Source: Devosia sp. (lineage in GTDB: Bacteria; Pseudomonadota; Alphaproteobacteria; Rhizobiales; Devosiaceae). Taken from it: a stretch of 64,000 nucleotides of DNA. This document shows, in pieces, positions 51,359-62,542 of this stretch. Numbering within the stretch: the stretch's first letter is position 1; the number at the start of each line of letters is the position of its first letter. The notes beneath the pieces were generated by a model. That model made no database searches and was not told the DNA's origin. It worked only from the letters and a program-made list of their open reading frames with translations. The stretch spans positions 310,001-374,000 of the forward strand of contig NZ_JAGIAW010000001.1 in assembly GCF_017744655.1 (NCBI RefSeq), in the 5' to 3' direction. The translations under genes and the position numbers were made by a program.

Positions 51359-53296
51359 ATGCGCTTTTCCGATCAGTTCCTGGAAGAAATCCGTCAGCGC
51401 CTGCCTATCACGCAGGTTGTGGGCGAACATGTCCTTTGGGACAAGCGGAAATCGCAGCCGGGCAAGGGCGACATGTGGGCCTGCTGCCCGTTTCATGCCG
51501 AGAAAAGCCCGAGTTTTCACGCCGATGATCGGCGCGGCATCTATCATTGCTTCGGTTGCGGGGCGAGCGGCGACCACTTTCGGTTTCTGACCGAAAAGGC
51601 CGGGATGAGTTTTCCTGAGGCAGTGGAAAAGCTGGCTGGTATGGCCGGTGTCCCTATGCCGGCGCGGGACGAGCGGACCGAGCAGCGAGAGGCGGCGCAG
51701 AAGGGCCTCACCGAGGTTATGGAACTGGCCGCCAAGTATTATGAGGCGGCGCTGTCTCATAATATCGGGGCGCGAGCACGGGGCTATCTCTTTGATCGCG
51801 GCGTATCGGCGGCCAGCCAGACGCGGTTCCGGATCGGCTTTTCGCCCGATAGCCGCAATGGCTTGAAGGAGCATCTGGCGGCCAACGGGGTTTCGGCGCA
51901 GGCCATGCTCGATGCTGGTCTCGTGACGAGCCGTGACGATGATCCGCTGACCTATGACCGGTTCCGCAATCGCGTGATGTTTCCGATCACCGATTTCAGG
52001 GGCCGGATCATTGCTTTCGGTGGCCGGGCGCTGAGCGCCGATGTGCCGGCCAAATATCTCAACTCGCCCGAGACCAGTCTCTTTTCCAAGCGCCAGACGC
52101 TTTACAATGGGCAATCGGCCCGTGCGGCGGCCCGGGAAGGGGCCACGGTTATCGTGGTGGAGGGCTATCTCGACGTGATCGCGGCGGTGGCTGCGGGCTT
52201 TGAGGGCACCGTCGCGCCTCTGGGTACAGCGCTGACGGAAGAGCATCTGCAATTGCTCTGGCGCATGGCCGAGGTGCCGGTGCTGTGCTTTGATGGTGAC
52301 AAGGCGGGCCTCAAAGCCGCGGAGCGCGCCATGGATCTGGTGTTGCCGCACTTGAAGCCGGGTCAGACGGTGAAAATTGCAACGCTGCCGGAAGGGCAGG
52401 ACCCGGACGACCTGATCAAGGCGCAAGGGCGGCAGGCATTTGCTGATGTGATCGACAAGGCGCGAAGCCTTTCGGACATGCTGTGGAGTCTTGAGACGGG
52501 TGGCCTCGTGCCAGAGGCTCCGGAAGAGCGGGCGGCCTTGCAGGCGCGGCTGCGCGAAAGAGCCAATTCCATTCAGGACCAGACTGTCCGCTTCCACTAT
52601 CAGCAGGCGTTTGACGAAAAGCTGAAGGCGTTCTTTGCGCCGATCCGGCAGGGCAGGGATAGTCAGCGCGGTGGCGGACGGCCGGGTTATGGCAAAAGCG
52701 GCGCCTATGGTTTTCCTGCGCGGGGGACGCCGCGTTCGGTTGTTTCCGATACGCTGCGCAATTCTCGACTCGTCCGCGGTGGCCCAGGTATCGAGGCGAC
52801 GCCGCGCGAAGCGACGATTATCCAGACGCTGGTCAATCACCCGGCGCTGGTCGAGGACAAATTCGAAGTGCTGGCGGCGCTCGATTGCGAAACGCCGACG
52901 GCGCAGAAGGTTTTGAGCGACATTCTGGCGCTCGCTGTGCGGCACCATGATATTTCGGCGCCCGACATGCAGGCGGCCTTGGGCGCGCGGGGCCATGGGC
53001 CGGTTCTTGACCGCATGGCGGAAACTTTGGTGCGCCAGGGCGTTTGGCAAGTGGGGGCCGATACAGCGCTGGCCGATGCCGAAACCGGATTAAGTCATGC
53101 GCTGGCCTTGCATAACAAGAAAGTTCAGCTAAATAGGGAATTGAAGGCAGCCGAAGCGGCGCTGGGCGAAGACCCGAGCGATGAAACCTTTGAAAGGCTG
53201 CGAGACATCAAGAACCAGATTACCACTGTCGATGGCACTGAGGCATTGATCGAAGGATTTGGTTCGCTATCTGGACGCGCGACTCGCAGTTTTTAG
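51359..53296 (+). CDS. dnaG: DNA primase
   Basis: 645 aa. The N-terminal CHC2 zinc ribbon (CCPFHAEKSPSF ... YHCFGCGASGD, ~42-70), the catalytic TOPRIM core with EGYLDVIAA and the metal-binding FDGDKAGLKAAERAMD, and a C-terminal helicase-binding region (~450-645). It makes RNA primers for Okazaki fragments and interacts with DnaB and SSB. The start at 51359 gives the normal MRFSDQFLEEIRQRLPI. Followed 188 bp later by rpoD, the usual macromolecular-synthesis pairing. Confidence 0.97.
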   Translation: MRFSDQFLEEIRQRLPITQVVGEHVLWDKRKSQPGKGDMWACCPFHAEKSPSFHADDRRGIYHCFGCGASGDHFRFLTEKAGMSFPEAVEKLAGMAGVPMPARDERTEQREAAQKGLTEVMELAAKYYEAALSHNIGARARGYLFDRGVSAASQTRFRIGFSPDSRNGLKEHLAANGVSAQAMLDAGLVTSRDDDPLTYDRFRNRVMFPITDFRGRIIAFGGRALSADVPAKYLNSPETSLFSKRQTLYNGQSARAAAREGATVIVVEGYLDVIAAVAAGFEGTVAPLGTALTEEHLQLLWRMAEVPVLCFDGDKAGLKAAERAMDLVLPHLKPGQTVKIATLPEGQDPDDLIKAQGRQAFADVIDKARSLSDMLWSLETGGLVPEAPEERAALQARLRERANSIQDQTVRFHYQQAFDEKLKAFFAPIRQGRDSQRGGGRPGYGKSGAYGFPARGTPRSVVSDTLRNSRLVRGGPGIEATPREATIIQTLVNHPALVEDKFEVLAALDCETPTAQKVLSDILALAVRHHDISAPDMQAALGARGHGPVLDRMAETLVRQGVWQVGADTALADAETGLSHALALHNKKVQLNRELKAAEAALGEDPSDETFERLRDIKNQITTVDGTEALIEGFGSLSGRATRSF

Positions 53297-53484
53297 AGGA
53301 CTTCTCTAAAGACCGGCGAAGACGCGCGATTTTGCATATGGCGAGTTAGCCATGGCGTCCCGAAGCGAACCATTGTGAGCGTGGCGTGTTAACGCCTTGG
53401 TTACCAAACCTTTACCTTGTCTTGAGCCGACACCACCTATGACAAGTCCGGCGCCCGATGCCCACGGGTCCCGAGGAGTAGCAT

Positions 53485-55542
<2,058 letters not shown>

Positions 55543-55552
55543 GAGCAGCCCA

Positions 55553-55840
55553 ATGGCTGCTCTGCGCCTCAAAGTCACCGCCATCCGCGCCAGCATTCCG
55601 TTCAAGCTGGCGGTGACATTTTCCGATGGCACGCATGGCGCCTTCAATGCGGCGCCGATGCTGGCCGAGCGCGGTGAGGGGACCGAACCGCTGCGCGATC
55701 GGGCCTTTTTCGCCAAGGTAGGCCTCGCCAACGGCACGCCGACCTGGCCGAACCATTTTGACATCTCTCCGCAATGGCTGCAGGAGGAGATGGACCGGCG
55801 GGGCGAGCTCGTGCGCCCCAGGCCGCCAAGACGCATGTGA
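55553..55840 (+). CDS. DUF2442-like protein
   Basis: 95 aa. It matches DUF2442: a short N-terminal strand (RLKVTAIRASIPFKLAVTFS) with DG, a central LRDRAFFAKVGLANG, and WPNHFDISPQWL toward the end, the W-x-x-x-x-D-I motif of the family. Many DUF2442 proteins are toxin-antitoxin related; here there is no partner, so no role is claimed. GGAGC precedes the ATG by 8 nt. Confidence 0.78.
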   Translation: MAALRLKVTAIRASIPFKLAVTFSDGTHGAFNAAPMLAERGEGTEPLRDRAFFAKVGLANGTPTWPNHFDISPQWLQEEMDRRGELVRPRPPRRM

Positions 55841-55851
55841 GGGAGTTGCCT

Positions 55852-56145
55852 ATGTCGTTCTGGAAGAAGCTCTTTGGTGGTGGCGGTGCCGAGGATAGCG
55901 CGCCGGCTGGCGACAAGTCGCTCGGCGAAGAGAGCTACAAGGGCTTTCTGATCAAGGCCATCGAGATGCGCGCGGGCAGCGAATATCAGCTTGCCGGCAC
56001 CATCGAGAAGGATGTGGGCGGGGAACTCAAAAGCTACAAGTTCATCCGCGCAGATCGGATGGGTTCGAAGGACGATCTCGTCGCGCTGGCGTTCAGCAAG
56101 GGCCGCCAGATCATCGACGAGCAGGGCGAAGGCATCTACCGCTAA
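55852..56145 (+). CDS. HlyU-like family protein
   Basis: 97 aa. N-terminal MSFWKKLFGGGG, then YKGFLIKAIEMRAGSEYQLA, FIRADRM and RQIIDEQGEGIYR, the pattern of the HlyU family of small alphaproteobacterial proteins annotated as regulators. There is no obvious DNA-binding motif, so the name is by family only. 11 bp after the DUF2442 gene and likely in the same transcript as rpoD. Confidence 0.8.
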   Translation: MSFWKKLFGGGGAEDSAPAGDKSLGEESYKGFLIKAIEMRAGSEYQLAGTIEKDVGGELKSYKFIRADRMGSKDDLVALAFSKGRQIIDEQGEGIYR

Positions 56146-56215
56146 CGCCAAACTGGAATTTTGTGTCGACCGCGGGCCTTAGGGCTCGCGGTCCTGTTTT
56201 TGAAGGATTGCCATC

Positions 56216-56437
56216 ATGGCCAAGAAGCCGACAGCCCGTAGTGAATTCGTGATGTTCGATATCGTCTATGAAGACGGCTCGCAGCGCTCCAACCGCAAGG
56301 TTGATGCGAACCTGCTCGGCGGTCTCGATGGCGATGAGCCAGCCCGCGCGGCCATCGAAGAGCAGGACCGCGCCATCTCCGAGAAGTCGGGTGTGCCGCC
56401 GCTGGCGATCAAGAGCATCAAGCGCTCGGGCAAGTAA
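56216..56437 (+). CDS. Conserved small protein, function unknown
   Basis: 73 aa, basic at both ends (MAKKPTARSEFVMFDIVYED ... IKSIKRSGK) with a central GLDGDEPARAAIEEQDRAIS. A coherent domain is conceivable, but no family is assigned. Four bases separate it from queF, so the two are probably translationally linked, which suggests but does not prove a link to queuosine. Confidence 0.72.
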   Translation: MAKKPTARSEFVMFDIVYEDGSQRSNRKVDANLLGGLDGDEPARAAIEEQDRAISEKSGVPPLAIKSIKRSGK

Positions 56438-56440
56438 TCG

Positions 56441-56893
56441 ATGAATTCGGAAACGCTGCAGCTAGGTAAGGATGTCGGGGTGCCGCAGCGTCCCGAGGAC
56501 GCCGTGCTCGACCCGGTGCCAAATCCGCATCCGGACGTGAATTATGTCGCGCGCTATGTCGCGCCCGAGTTCACTTCGCTTTGCCCGGTCACCGGTCAGC
56601 CCGACTTCGCGCATCTGGTGATCGACTATGTGCCGGATCAGTTTCTGGTCGAATCCAAGTCGCTAAAGCTCTATCTGACCTCGTTCCGCAATCATGGCGC
56701 GTTCCACGAGGGCTGCACGATCGATATCGCCAAGCGCATCGTTGAGACGATCAAGCCTCGCTGGCTGCGGATTGGCGGCTATTGGTATCCGCGAGGGGGC
56801 ATTCCGATCGATGTGTTCTGGCAGACCGGCGCTCTTCCTGATGGCACCTGGGTGCCGGATCAGGGCGTGCCGCCCTATCGCGGTCGCGGTTAG
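56441..56893 (+). CDS. queF: NADPH-dependent 7-cyano-7-deazaguanine reductase
   Basis: 150 aa unimodular QueF, which reduces preQ0 to preQ1 with NADPH in queuosine synthesis. The catalytic Cys48 and Asp55 lie in [11 protein letters not shown]; the QueF signature ESKSLKLYL (71-79) and the substrate-binding H89-E90 in FHEGCT are present. The length matches the short (type I) QueF form. It is the last gene of the small cluster and is followed by a strong terminator. Confidence 0.94.
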   Translation: MNSETLQLGKDVGVPQRPEDAVLDPVPNPHPDVNYVARYVAPEFTSLCPVTGQPDFAHLVIDYVPDQFLVESKSLKLYLTSFRNHGAFHEGCTIDIAKRIVETIKPRWLRIGGYWYPRGGIPIDVFWQTGALPDGTWVPDQGVPPYRGRG

Positions 56894-56895
56894 AG

Positions 56896-56924
56896 AAAAG
56901 GCCCATCCGAGGATGGGCCTTTTG
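56896..56924. terminator. Bidirectional terminator after queF
   Basis: AAAAGGCCCATCC-GA-GGATGGGCCTTTT, with A- and T-tracts on both sides; it also ends the convergent luciferase-like gene. Confidence 0.9.
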
Positions 56925-56930
56925 TTTGTT

Positions 56931-57971
56931 TTACTTACCGAGCGCCTTGTCGATGGCGGGCTTTACGACCGTGCCGTAGAGCTCGATGGCTTTCATGATC
57001 TTGCCGTGGGGCAGGGTTCCGACGCTGAGCTGCAGGCCGAAGCGGTCGTGCTTGAACCATTCGTGCTGCAAGAGGATCTTGTCGATCACTTCCTGCGGCG
57101 AGCCCATGTAATAGGCGCCTTCCGGGGTGGTGCTGGCGTCGAACTGCGCGCGGGTGCCTGGCGGCCAGCCGCGTTCGGCACCAATGCGGCTCATGGTGGC
57201 GTTATGGGCCGGGAAGGCGACGTCGCGGGCGTCCTGGCTGTCCTCGGCGATGAAGCCGTGGCCGGAGATGCCGACTTTCAGGAGAGAAGCATCGTGGCCG
57301 ACTTTTTCGCCGGTCTGGCGGTAAAGGTCGACCAGCGGCATGAACTGGCGCGGACGACCGCCGATGATGGCGATCATCAGGGGCAGGCCATAGTAGGCGG
57401 CGCGGGCGACGGAATTGGGCGTGCCGCCGACAGCGATCCAGAGTGGCAGAGGCTTTTGGACCGGTTCGGGATAAACGGCAATGCCGGGGATGGCATTGGT
57501 GTGCTTGCTGCCGGCCCAGTTGACCTTGCCGCCCTTGCGCAGCTCGAGGAGCATTTCAAGCTTTTCTTCGAAGAGATCGTCGTAGTCGTCGAGATCGAGG
57601 CCGAAGAGCGGGAAGCTTTCGACGAAAGAGCCGCGGCCGGCCATGATTTCGGCGCGGCCATTACTGATGAGGTCGAGGGTCGAAAACTGCTGGTAGACGC
57701 GGACCGGATCTTCGGAGGAGAGGACGGTCACGGCGGTCGAGAGCCGGATCGACTTGGTGCGGGCGGCAGCGGCGGCGAGGATCGTCACCGGCGACGAGGC
57801 GACATAGTCGGGGCGGTGGTGTTCGCCGAGGCCATAAAAGGCGAGGCCAAGCTGGTCTGCCAGTTCGATCTCTTCGATCAGGTCGCGCAGGCGTTCGGCC
57901 GCCGATTGCAGGTGACCGCCGTTGAGCGGGTCGGGGGTGTTTTCAGCGAAGGAATAAAGTCCGAGTTCCAT
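56931..57971 (-). CDS. LLM-class flavin-dependent oxidoreductase
   Basis: 346 aa bacterial luciferase-like monooxygenase. N-terminal MELGLYSFAENTP with GLGEHHRPDYVASSPVTILA, the ARTKSIRLSTAVTVLSSEDP strand and the AEIMAGRGSFVESFPLFG loop are typical of the F420/FMN-dependent superfamily; FMN is expected in this organism. AAGGAG before the ATG at 57971 fixes the start. Substrate unknown. Confidence 0.88.
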   Translation of the reverse strand: MELGLYSFAENTPDPLNGGHLQSAAERLRDLIEEIELADQLGLAFYGLGEHHRPDYVASSPVTILAAAAARTKSIRLSTAVTVLSSEDPVRVYQQFSTLDLISNGRAEIMAGRGSFVESFPLFGLDLDDYDDLFEEKLEMLLELRKGGKVNWAGSKHTNAIPGIAVYPEPVQKPLPLWIAVGGTPNSVARAAYYGLPLMIAIIGGRPRQFMPLVDLYRQTGEKVGHDASLLKVGISGHGFIAEDSQDARDVAFPAHNATMSRIGAERGWPPGTRAQFDASTTPEGAYYMGSPQEVIDKILLQHEWFKHDRFGLQLSVGTLPHGKIMKAIELYGTVVKPAIDKALGK

Positions 57972-58071
57972 GGCGTTCTCCTTGCGCGAAGAGATGGCGG
58001 CCGAAGCGCCCCATCGCAAGAACGCACATGGGTGATACCGCGCGGCGGCGCGCGCGGTATCGTATCAGCCA

Positions 58072-58773
58072 TCAGACATTGTTGCCCGACGGCGTATAGG
58101 CCCAAGGCTGCGGCGGCGTCGGAGCAGGCTGGGGAGCCTTTTCGCCGGCGGCCTTGTGGATTTCGGTGACAAGGGCCGGATCGAGGCGGAGCTTGGCGGC
58201 CAGCGCTTCGAGATAGGCCTGTTCGGCTGGGGTGTCGGCCGTGATGGCGACGAGGGAGGCCGCGTAAATTTCGGCGGCGTGCTCGGGCGTATCGGCGCGG
58301 GAGACCACGGCATTGATATCGAGCGGCGTCGACAGTTCGTCAAAGACCCAGGCCTTTTCCTCGGCGGAAAGCGGCATGGTCTTGAGGCGCTCGAAGATGG
58401 CGTCCTTTTCTTCGGCGTCGATGCGGCCATCGGCCTTGGCGGCGGCGATCATGGCGCGGACGAGGGATTTGCCGAGGTCTTCGGCCGCAGCTTCATTGCC
58501 GGGGGCGGGAATGAAGGCATCTTCACGCGTGGCAGGCGACTGGGAAGCCTGTGCGGTTCCGGCCTGCTTGTCCTGATAGGACTGCCAGGCCTTGTATGCG
58601 AGGCCGCCGACGGCAGCGACGGCGCCGAGCTTGGCGGCATTGCCCAATAGCTTGGTCGGCTTGCCGCCCGAAAGCAGCAGACCGGCGGCGAGGCCAGCAG
58701 CACCGGTCATTGCCGTCCGCTGCGTATTCGGATCGGTCTGAATGGCCTTGATGATCTGGTCGATATTGAACAT
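58072..58773 (-). CDS. DUF533 / TerB-like membrane-associated protein
   Basis: 233 aa. It opens MFNIDQIIKAIQ, has a Gly/Ala-rich hydrophobic stretch (~20-56, GLAAGLLLSGGK and AVAAVGGLAYKAWQSYQDKQ), a variable linker, and a C-terminal helical TerB-like domain (~95-200) with the acidic ADGRIDAEEKDAIFERL. This is the YebE/DUF533 family, inner-membrane proteins of unknown role induced by envelope stress in enterobacteria. ATG at 58773 starts the conserved sequence. Confidence 0.85.
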   Translation of the reverse strand: MFNIDQIIKAIQTDPNTQRTAMTGAAGLAAGLLLSGGKPTKLLGNAAKLGAVAAVGGLAYKAWQSYQDKQAGTAQASQSPATREDAFIPAPGNEAAAEDLGKSLVRAMIAAAKADGRIDAEEKDAIFERLKTMPLSAEEKAWVFDELSTPLDINAVVSRADTPEHAAEIYAASLVAITADTPAEQAYLEALAAKLRLDPALVTEIHKAAGEKAPQPAPTPPQPWAYTPSGNNV

Positions 58774-58861
58774 GGACGCTCCCTTTCTGGATTCCTGTTG
58801 AGATGGGAATTCGGCCCGCCTTCCGCAAGCCGTCGAAAGGGCTGGGACGTGCGGCAAAAAG

Positions 58862-58895
58862 GCAAAAAAGAAGCCCCGGTTACTGGAACCGGGGC
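58862..58895 (-). terminator. Terminator of the low-complexity membrane-protein gene
   Basis: GCCCCGGTT-ACTGG-AACCGGGGC 9-bp stem; the minus strand continues TTCTTTTTTG. Confidence 0.85.
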
Positions 58896-58942
58896 CCGGG
58901 AAGCCTCGAAGGGAGGGGTCGAGGCTCTAGGGATTGGAAATA

Positions 58943-59344
58943 TTAGGCGCCGGGAGTGGCGGCCGGTTCAGCGGCGGGAGCCGGGGTGGCTTCCGGAGTA
59001 GCTGCCGGGGTTTCAGCCGGGGCCGGAGCGGCTTCCGGGGTGGCAGCAGGAGCTGCGTCAGTTGCCGGAGCCGGGGCTTCGGTCATGGGAGCCACTTCAG
59101 GGGTGGCGGCCGGAGCTTCGGTCATCGGGGCCGGAGCGGTTGCCGGGGATTCCACGGCCGGGGCGCCATTGACGTCAACCGTGGTGGACGGACCCGAATT
59201 GGCCGAGAACACCAGATAGCCGATAGCCAGCAGAGCGAGGGCGACGATGATGCCCACGAACCAGCCGGTTCCGTTGCTTTCACGGGTATAAACCGTGCGG
59301 TTGCCGTCGTTGGTATAGATAGTATCACGTTCTGGGGTAGCCAT
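58943..59344 (-). CDS. Single-pass membrane protein with a Pro/Ala/Glu/Thr-rich tail
   Basis: 133 aa. A polar N-terminus (1-26) precedes one TM helix (~27-46, GWFVGIIVALALLAIGYLVF), and then ~85 residues of Ala/Pro/Glu/Thr repeats (APMTEAPAATPE-like units, ending AAPAPAETPAATPEATPAPA). This is a low-complexity periplasmic tail similar in composition to the N-terminal part of the OmpA-family protein nearby. Unknown function; perhaps an envelope spacer or interaction module. Confidence 0.75.
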   Translation of the reverse strand: MATPERDTIYTNDGNRTVYTRESNGTGWFVGIIVALALLAIGYLVFSANSGPSTTVDVNGAPAVESPATAPAPMTEAPAATPEVAPMTEAPAPATDAAPAATPEAAPAPAETPAATPEATPAPAAEPAATPGA

Positions 59345-59481
59345 TGTGTGCTCCTTAGCAAGTGAATTCTGGCTAAAGAACGCACCCTCTCCGAAGTCGG
59401 TTCCCTATTTCGTGATCACAAGACCAAACTCAATTGTGGCGTGAAAAAGATCCATTTATATCAATTGGATATACTGGCTTT

Positions 59482-59997
59482 TCAGAGGTCTGGACCTTTG
59501 CCTTTGTCGCCCTTTTTCGAAATTTTGTCGATCAATGCGAGGAAAAGCGCCGACAAAATGAAGGTCACATGTAGCACCGTGTACCAGAAAATCTGCTCGT
59601 TGGTGTACTGCGGCACGTTCAGGAATATCTGCAGCAGGTGGATCGAGGAGATGGCGACGATCGTGGAAGCCACCTTGATCTTGAGCGAGCCGGCATCGAT
59701 CTGGCCGAGCCAATGGACATCGCCCTCATTGTCGAAGCGCGAGACGAAGTTTTCGTAGCCCGAGATGATGACCATGACGACGAGGCTGGCAATCAGCGCG
59801 GCGTCGATGAGGCCCAGGATTTTGAGGATGGTTTCGGTTTCGTCCATGCCGACGAGATGGCTGGCGAAGTCCCAGAGCTTGTAGCCGAAAGAGACGGCAT
59901 AGAGAGCCAGCGCCAGCCCGAGGCCAATGTAGAAGACGACCAGCAGCCAGCGTGAGGCGAGGATGATGCTTTCGACGAAGACTTCGAGACGTTTCAT
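59482..59997 (-). CDS. YqhA family (UPF0114) membrane protein
   Basis: 171 aa. Several hydrophobic segments and the family-typical pattern: MKRLEVFVESIILASRWLL, LIDAALIASLVVMVIISGYENFVSR and IAISSIHLLQIFL-like helices. Members are conserved inner-membrane proteins of unknown role. ATG at 59997 begins the conserved MKRLE segment. Confidence 0.9.
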   Translation of the reverse strand: MKRLEVFVESIILASRWLLVVFYIGLGLALALYAVSFGYKLWDFASHLVGMDETETILKILGLIDAALIASLVVMVIISGYENFVSRFDNEGDVHWLGQIDAGSLKIKVASTIVAISSIHLLQIFLNVPQYTNEQIFWYTVLHVTFILSALFLALIDKISKKGDKGKGPDL

Positions 59998-60072
59998 GGC
60001 GGACTCCAGCGGCACCGCGCACGGATAGCAAGTCTATATGCGCTGGCAAGAGGCGCGCTGACGCAGGCAAAG

Positions 60073-60099
60073 AAAAAGGGCCGGACTTTCGTCCGGCCC
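60073..60099 (-). terminator. Terminator of the OmpA-family gene
   Basis: GGGCCGGAC-TTTC-GTCCGGCCC 9-bp stem; the minus strand continues CTTTTTCTTTG, 19 bp after the stop codon. Confidence 0.88.
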
Positions 60100-60117
60100 T
60101 TCGCTGTTTTCGGGGGA

Positions 60118-62286
60118 TTAGCCGTTGTTAGCCACGGTGATCAGCGGCGTGATGCGGCGGATGGTGACGCGGCGGTTTTCGCGTTCGGCGGCTTCCGTGC
60201 GGATCTTCAGGTAGCGTTCGCCATAGCCCTGGGTCGCCAGGTTTTCCGGCGGAACGCCGTAGAAGTCGGTGAGGATACGGGCAACGGTGGCGGCACGCAG
60301 GTCCGAGAGGCGCAGGTTGGAGATATCCGAGCCCACGGCGTCGGTGTGGCCTTCGATGAGGAAGGTTTCCGCCGGGTTGGTCCGGAGCAGTTGCAACATG
60401 GCATTGGCGACGCCGGAGAGGGCGCTCACCTGGTCGCGATTGATGGTCGCGGCGCCGGTGTCGAAGGTCAGGTTGCCGACTTCGAGGCGACGGACCGAGT
60501 CACGGACGCGAGCCGAACGCTTCACTTCGTCGATGGAATAGACGCGAGCGACCTGTTCGACCGGTGGCTGGGCGAAGAAGTTGCCAACTTCGTTTTCATC
60601 GGCATAGGAGGCGTCGAGGACGTAGTCGCGCACCGGGATATTGAGACGGAGCGGGGGAAGGTCCTGGCCCGGGTCACGCCAGACGAGCAGATCGTTGTCG
60701 TAACGATCGTCGAAGTAGGCGAGGACGATTTCCCGGCCATCCGGGGTGATGCGCGAACGGCGCAGGATATCGCCGTTGCGATTGCGCACGGTGATGACCT
60801 GGCTGCCGTCGGGACGTTCGACAACTTCGCGCACGCGACCGCCGGGGAGGTTTTCGTAGTAAACCTCGTCCTGCTGCGGATTGTAGAAGCGATCGGTATC
60901 CTGGCCGATGGAGTTGACCACGAGCTGGGTGCCGACCTGCAGGATCACCTGAGTGATGATGTCACCCGTGCTCGCAGGCTGAACCGGCACCTGCTCGACA
61001 ACGGTGACGTTGTTCTGCTGGCCGATATTGTTCTGCGTATTGTTGGTCGTGTTGTTCGTCACGTTATTGGTGACGTTGGTGATGTTCGTGATGTTGTTGA
61101 TGTAGTTGTTGACGACAGTCTGGTTGACGGTCGTGTTCTCGGTTGCCGTAACGGCGGTGCCGGCCTCGGCAGCGACCGGGGTGATCGGCGCGGCGGCGAA
61201 GGCACGCATTTCCTCGGACTGGGCTGCTGCGTCGGATTCCGGCGGCGGCGCGAGCGGGGCTTCGGCGACCGGCGGGGCGACTGGAGCCTGGCCATCGACA
61301 GCGGGCGCTTCGAGCTGAATGTCCTTGGCGCTGTCCAGCACCGGAGCAATCTGCTCTTGGGTAATGCCGGCCGGCAGGTCTTCAACGATTTCGGCCGGCT
61401 GGCCGTCGACGGTCACCGGGGTTTCGGCAGGCGCTGCGTTCGGATCCACAGCTGCGGGCTGTTCGACCGGCGTTTCGGTCGCTGGCTGCTCTGCGGGGAC
61501 TGCAGGCTGTTCCACCGGCGCCGGTTCGATGGCCGGGATCGGCGCAAGCGTCAGGCCCAGCGGGGCAAGGCAGCTCTCGACGTCGGGCATGCCGGCATTG
61601 GAGCAAATGCTGTTGATTTCGGCCAGAGCCGCATCGATGCGGGCCTGGGCGGAAGCGTCGCCTGCGGCGAGTTCCGTAACGGCGGCATTGTAGGCATCAA
61701 CCTGGGCGACGAGCGCCGAAGCAAGATCGGTCGGGGCCGGCTGCTGCTCTGCTGCGGGCGCGGCTTGCGGGGCGGGGGCCGATTCAGGTGCGGGGGTAGG
61801 CGCAGCTTCCTGAGCGGGCTGTTCCTCGACTGCCGGCGCGGGTTCTGCCTCGGGGGCGACCTGCATTTCGACAGGAGCCTCGGGCTGGGGCTCGGGAGCG
61901 GCCTCAACTGGCGCTGGCGCCTCGACAGGAGCCGGCTCGGGGGCGGATTCAACAGCGGCAGGTGCCTCAGCGGGAGCTGCTTCCACGGGGGCAGGTTCTT
62001 CGACCGGGGCCGGCTCTGGTGCGGGCTCAGGAGCTGCCTCGGGCGCTGGCTCGGCGGCCGGCGCGGGTTCCTCGGCCGGGGGAGCTACCTCTGCGGGCGC
62101 AGGCGCTTCTACAGCCGGCGCTTCGCCAGCGGGTTGAGCTGCGATACACTCTTCAAGCGTCTCGAAGCCCAGGTCGATACAGGCTTGTGGCAGTTCGGGG
62201 GCCGCGTCCTGAGCAAAGGCACTGCCTGGCGCCATGCTGAGAAGGGTGAGGCTTGTGCCGGCGAAGAGCCAGTTTCTGAGGCGCAT
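60118..62286 (-). CDS. Large OmpA-family protein with low-complexity N-terminal and Asn-rich regions
   Basis: 722 aa. Signal peptide 1-26 (APGSAFA). Residues ~50-250 are almost entirely Pro/Ala/Glu repeats (PAPEAAPEPAPEP-like), a ~45-residue Asn/Thr/Val tract (~450, NNYINNITNITNVTNNVTNN) follows, and the C-terminal ~130 residues are the OmpA/MotB peptidoglycan-binding domain (FLIEGHTDAVGSDISNLRLS, then LRAATVARIL). It should tether the outer membrane or a surface layer to peptidoglycan, with the low-complexity part as an extended spacer. A TTCAG direct repeat lies 55 bp upstream of the start. Confidence 0.88.
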   Translation of the reverse strand: MRLRNWLFAGTSLTLLSMAPGSAFAQDAAPELPQACIDLGFETLEECIAAQPAGEAPAVEAPAPAEVAPPAEEPAPAAEPAPEAAPEPAPEPAPVEEPAPVEAAPAEAPAAVESAPEPAPVEAPAPVEAAPEPQPEAPVEMQVAPEAEPAPAVEEQPAQEAAPTPAPESAPAPQAAPAAEQQPAPTDLASALVAQVDAYNAAVTELAAGDASAQARIDAALAEINSICSNAGMPDVESCLAPLGLTLAPIPAIEPAPVEQPAVPAEQPATETPVEQPAAVDPNAAPAETPVTVDGQPAEIVEDLPAGITQEQIAPVLDSAKDIQLEAPAVDGQAPVAPPVAEAPLAPPPESDAAAQSEEMRAFAAAPITPVAAEAGTAVTATENTTVNQTVVNNYINNITNITNVTNNVTNNTTNNTQNNIGQQNNVTVVEQVPVQPASTGDIITQVILQVGTQLVVNSIGQDTDRFYNPQQDEVYYENLPGGRVREVVERPDGSQVITVRNRNGDILRRSRITPDGREIVLAYFDDRYDNDLLVWRDPGQDLPPLRLNIPVRDYVLDASYADENEVGNFFAQPPVEQVARVYSIDEVKRSARVRDSVRRLEVGNLTFDTGAATINRDQVSALSGVANAMLQLLRTNPAETFLIEGHTDAVGSDISNLRLSDLRAATVARILTDFYGVPPENLATQGYGERYLKIRTEAAERENRRVTIRRITPLITVANNG

Positions 62287-62339
62287 TGTTCTTCTTCCTT
62301 TATGTCGAGTGACATTTGAGACAAGCATCGCGGCGCCAT

Positions 62340-62357
62340 CCTGAACACAGTCTGAAT
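62340..62357 (-). promoter_or_regulatory. TTCAG-N6-TTCAG direct repeat, site C
   Basis: Minus strand: ATTCAGACTGTGTTCAGG with TTCAG half-sites 11 bp apart, 55 bp upstream of the OmpA-family start codon. It differs from site B at one position across the first 18 bases. Confidence 0.58.
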
Positions 62358-62542
62358 GGTTGGACGAGCCCTTTACGTGATGCTGTGCCCCCGCAAAGCC
62401 CGCAACGCCTGGATTTGGCGTTGGTTCCCCCGGGCTGACGGCATGAGGTTGAGCGAGCGAACATGGCACCAGTGGGGCAAAGTGGACGGTTTGGGTTGGT
62501 CATGCGCTGGTTCCACAGGCGAGGGCATGCTAGGCCCAAACC

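Noticed and set aside
50948..53050. 700-codon minus-strand frame opposite dnaG
   Set aside because: Antisense to dnaG and rich in Arg/His/Pro, with no recognisable domain.
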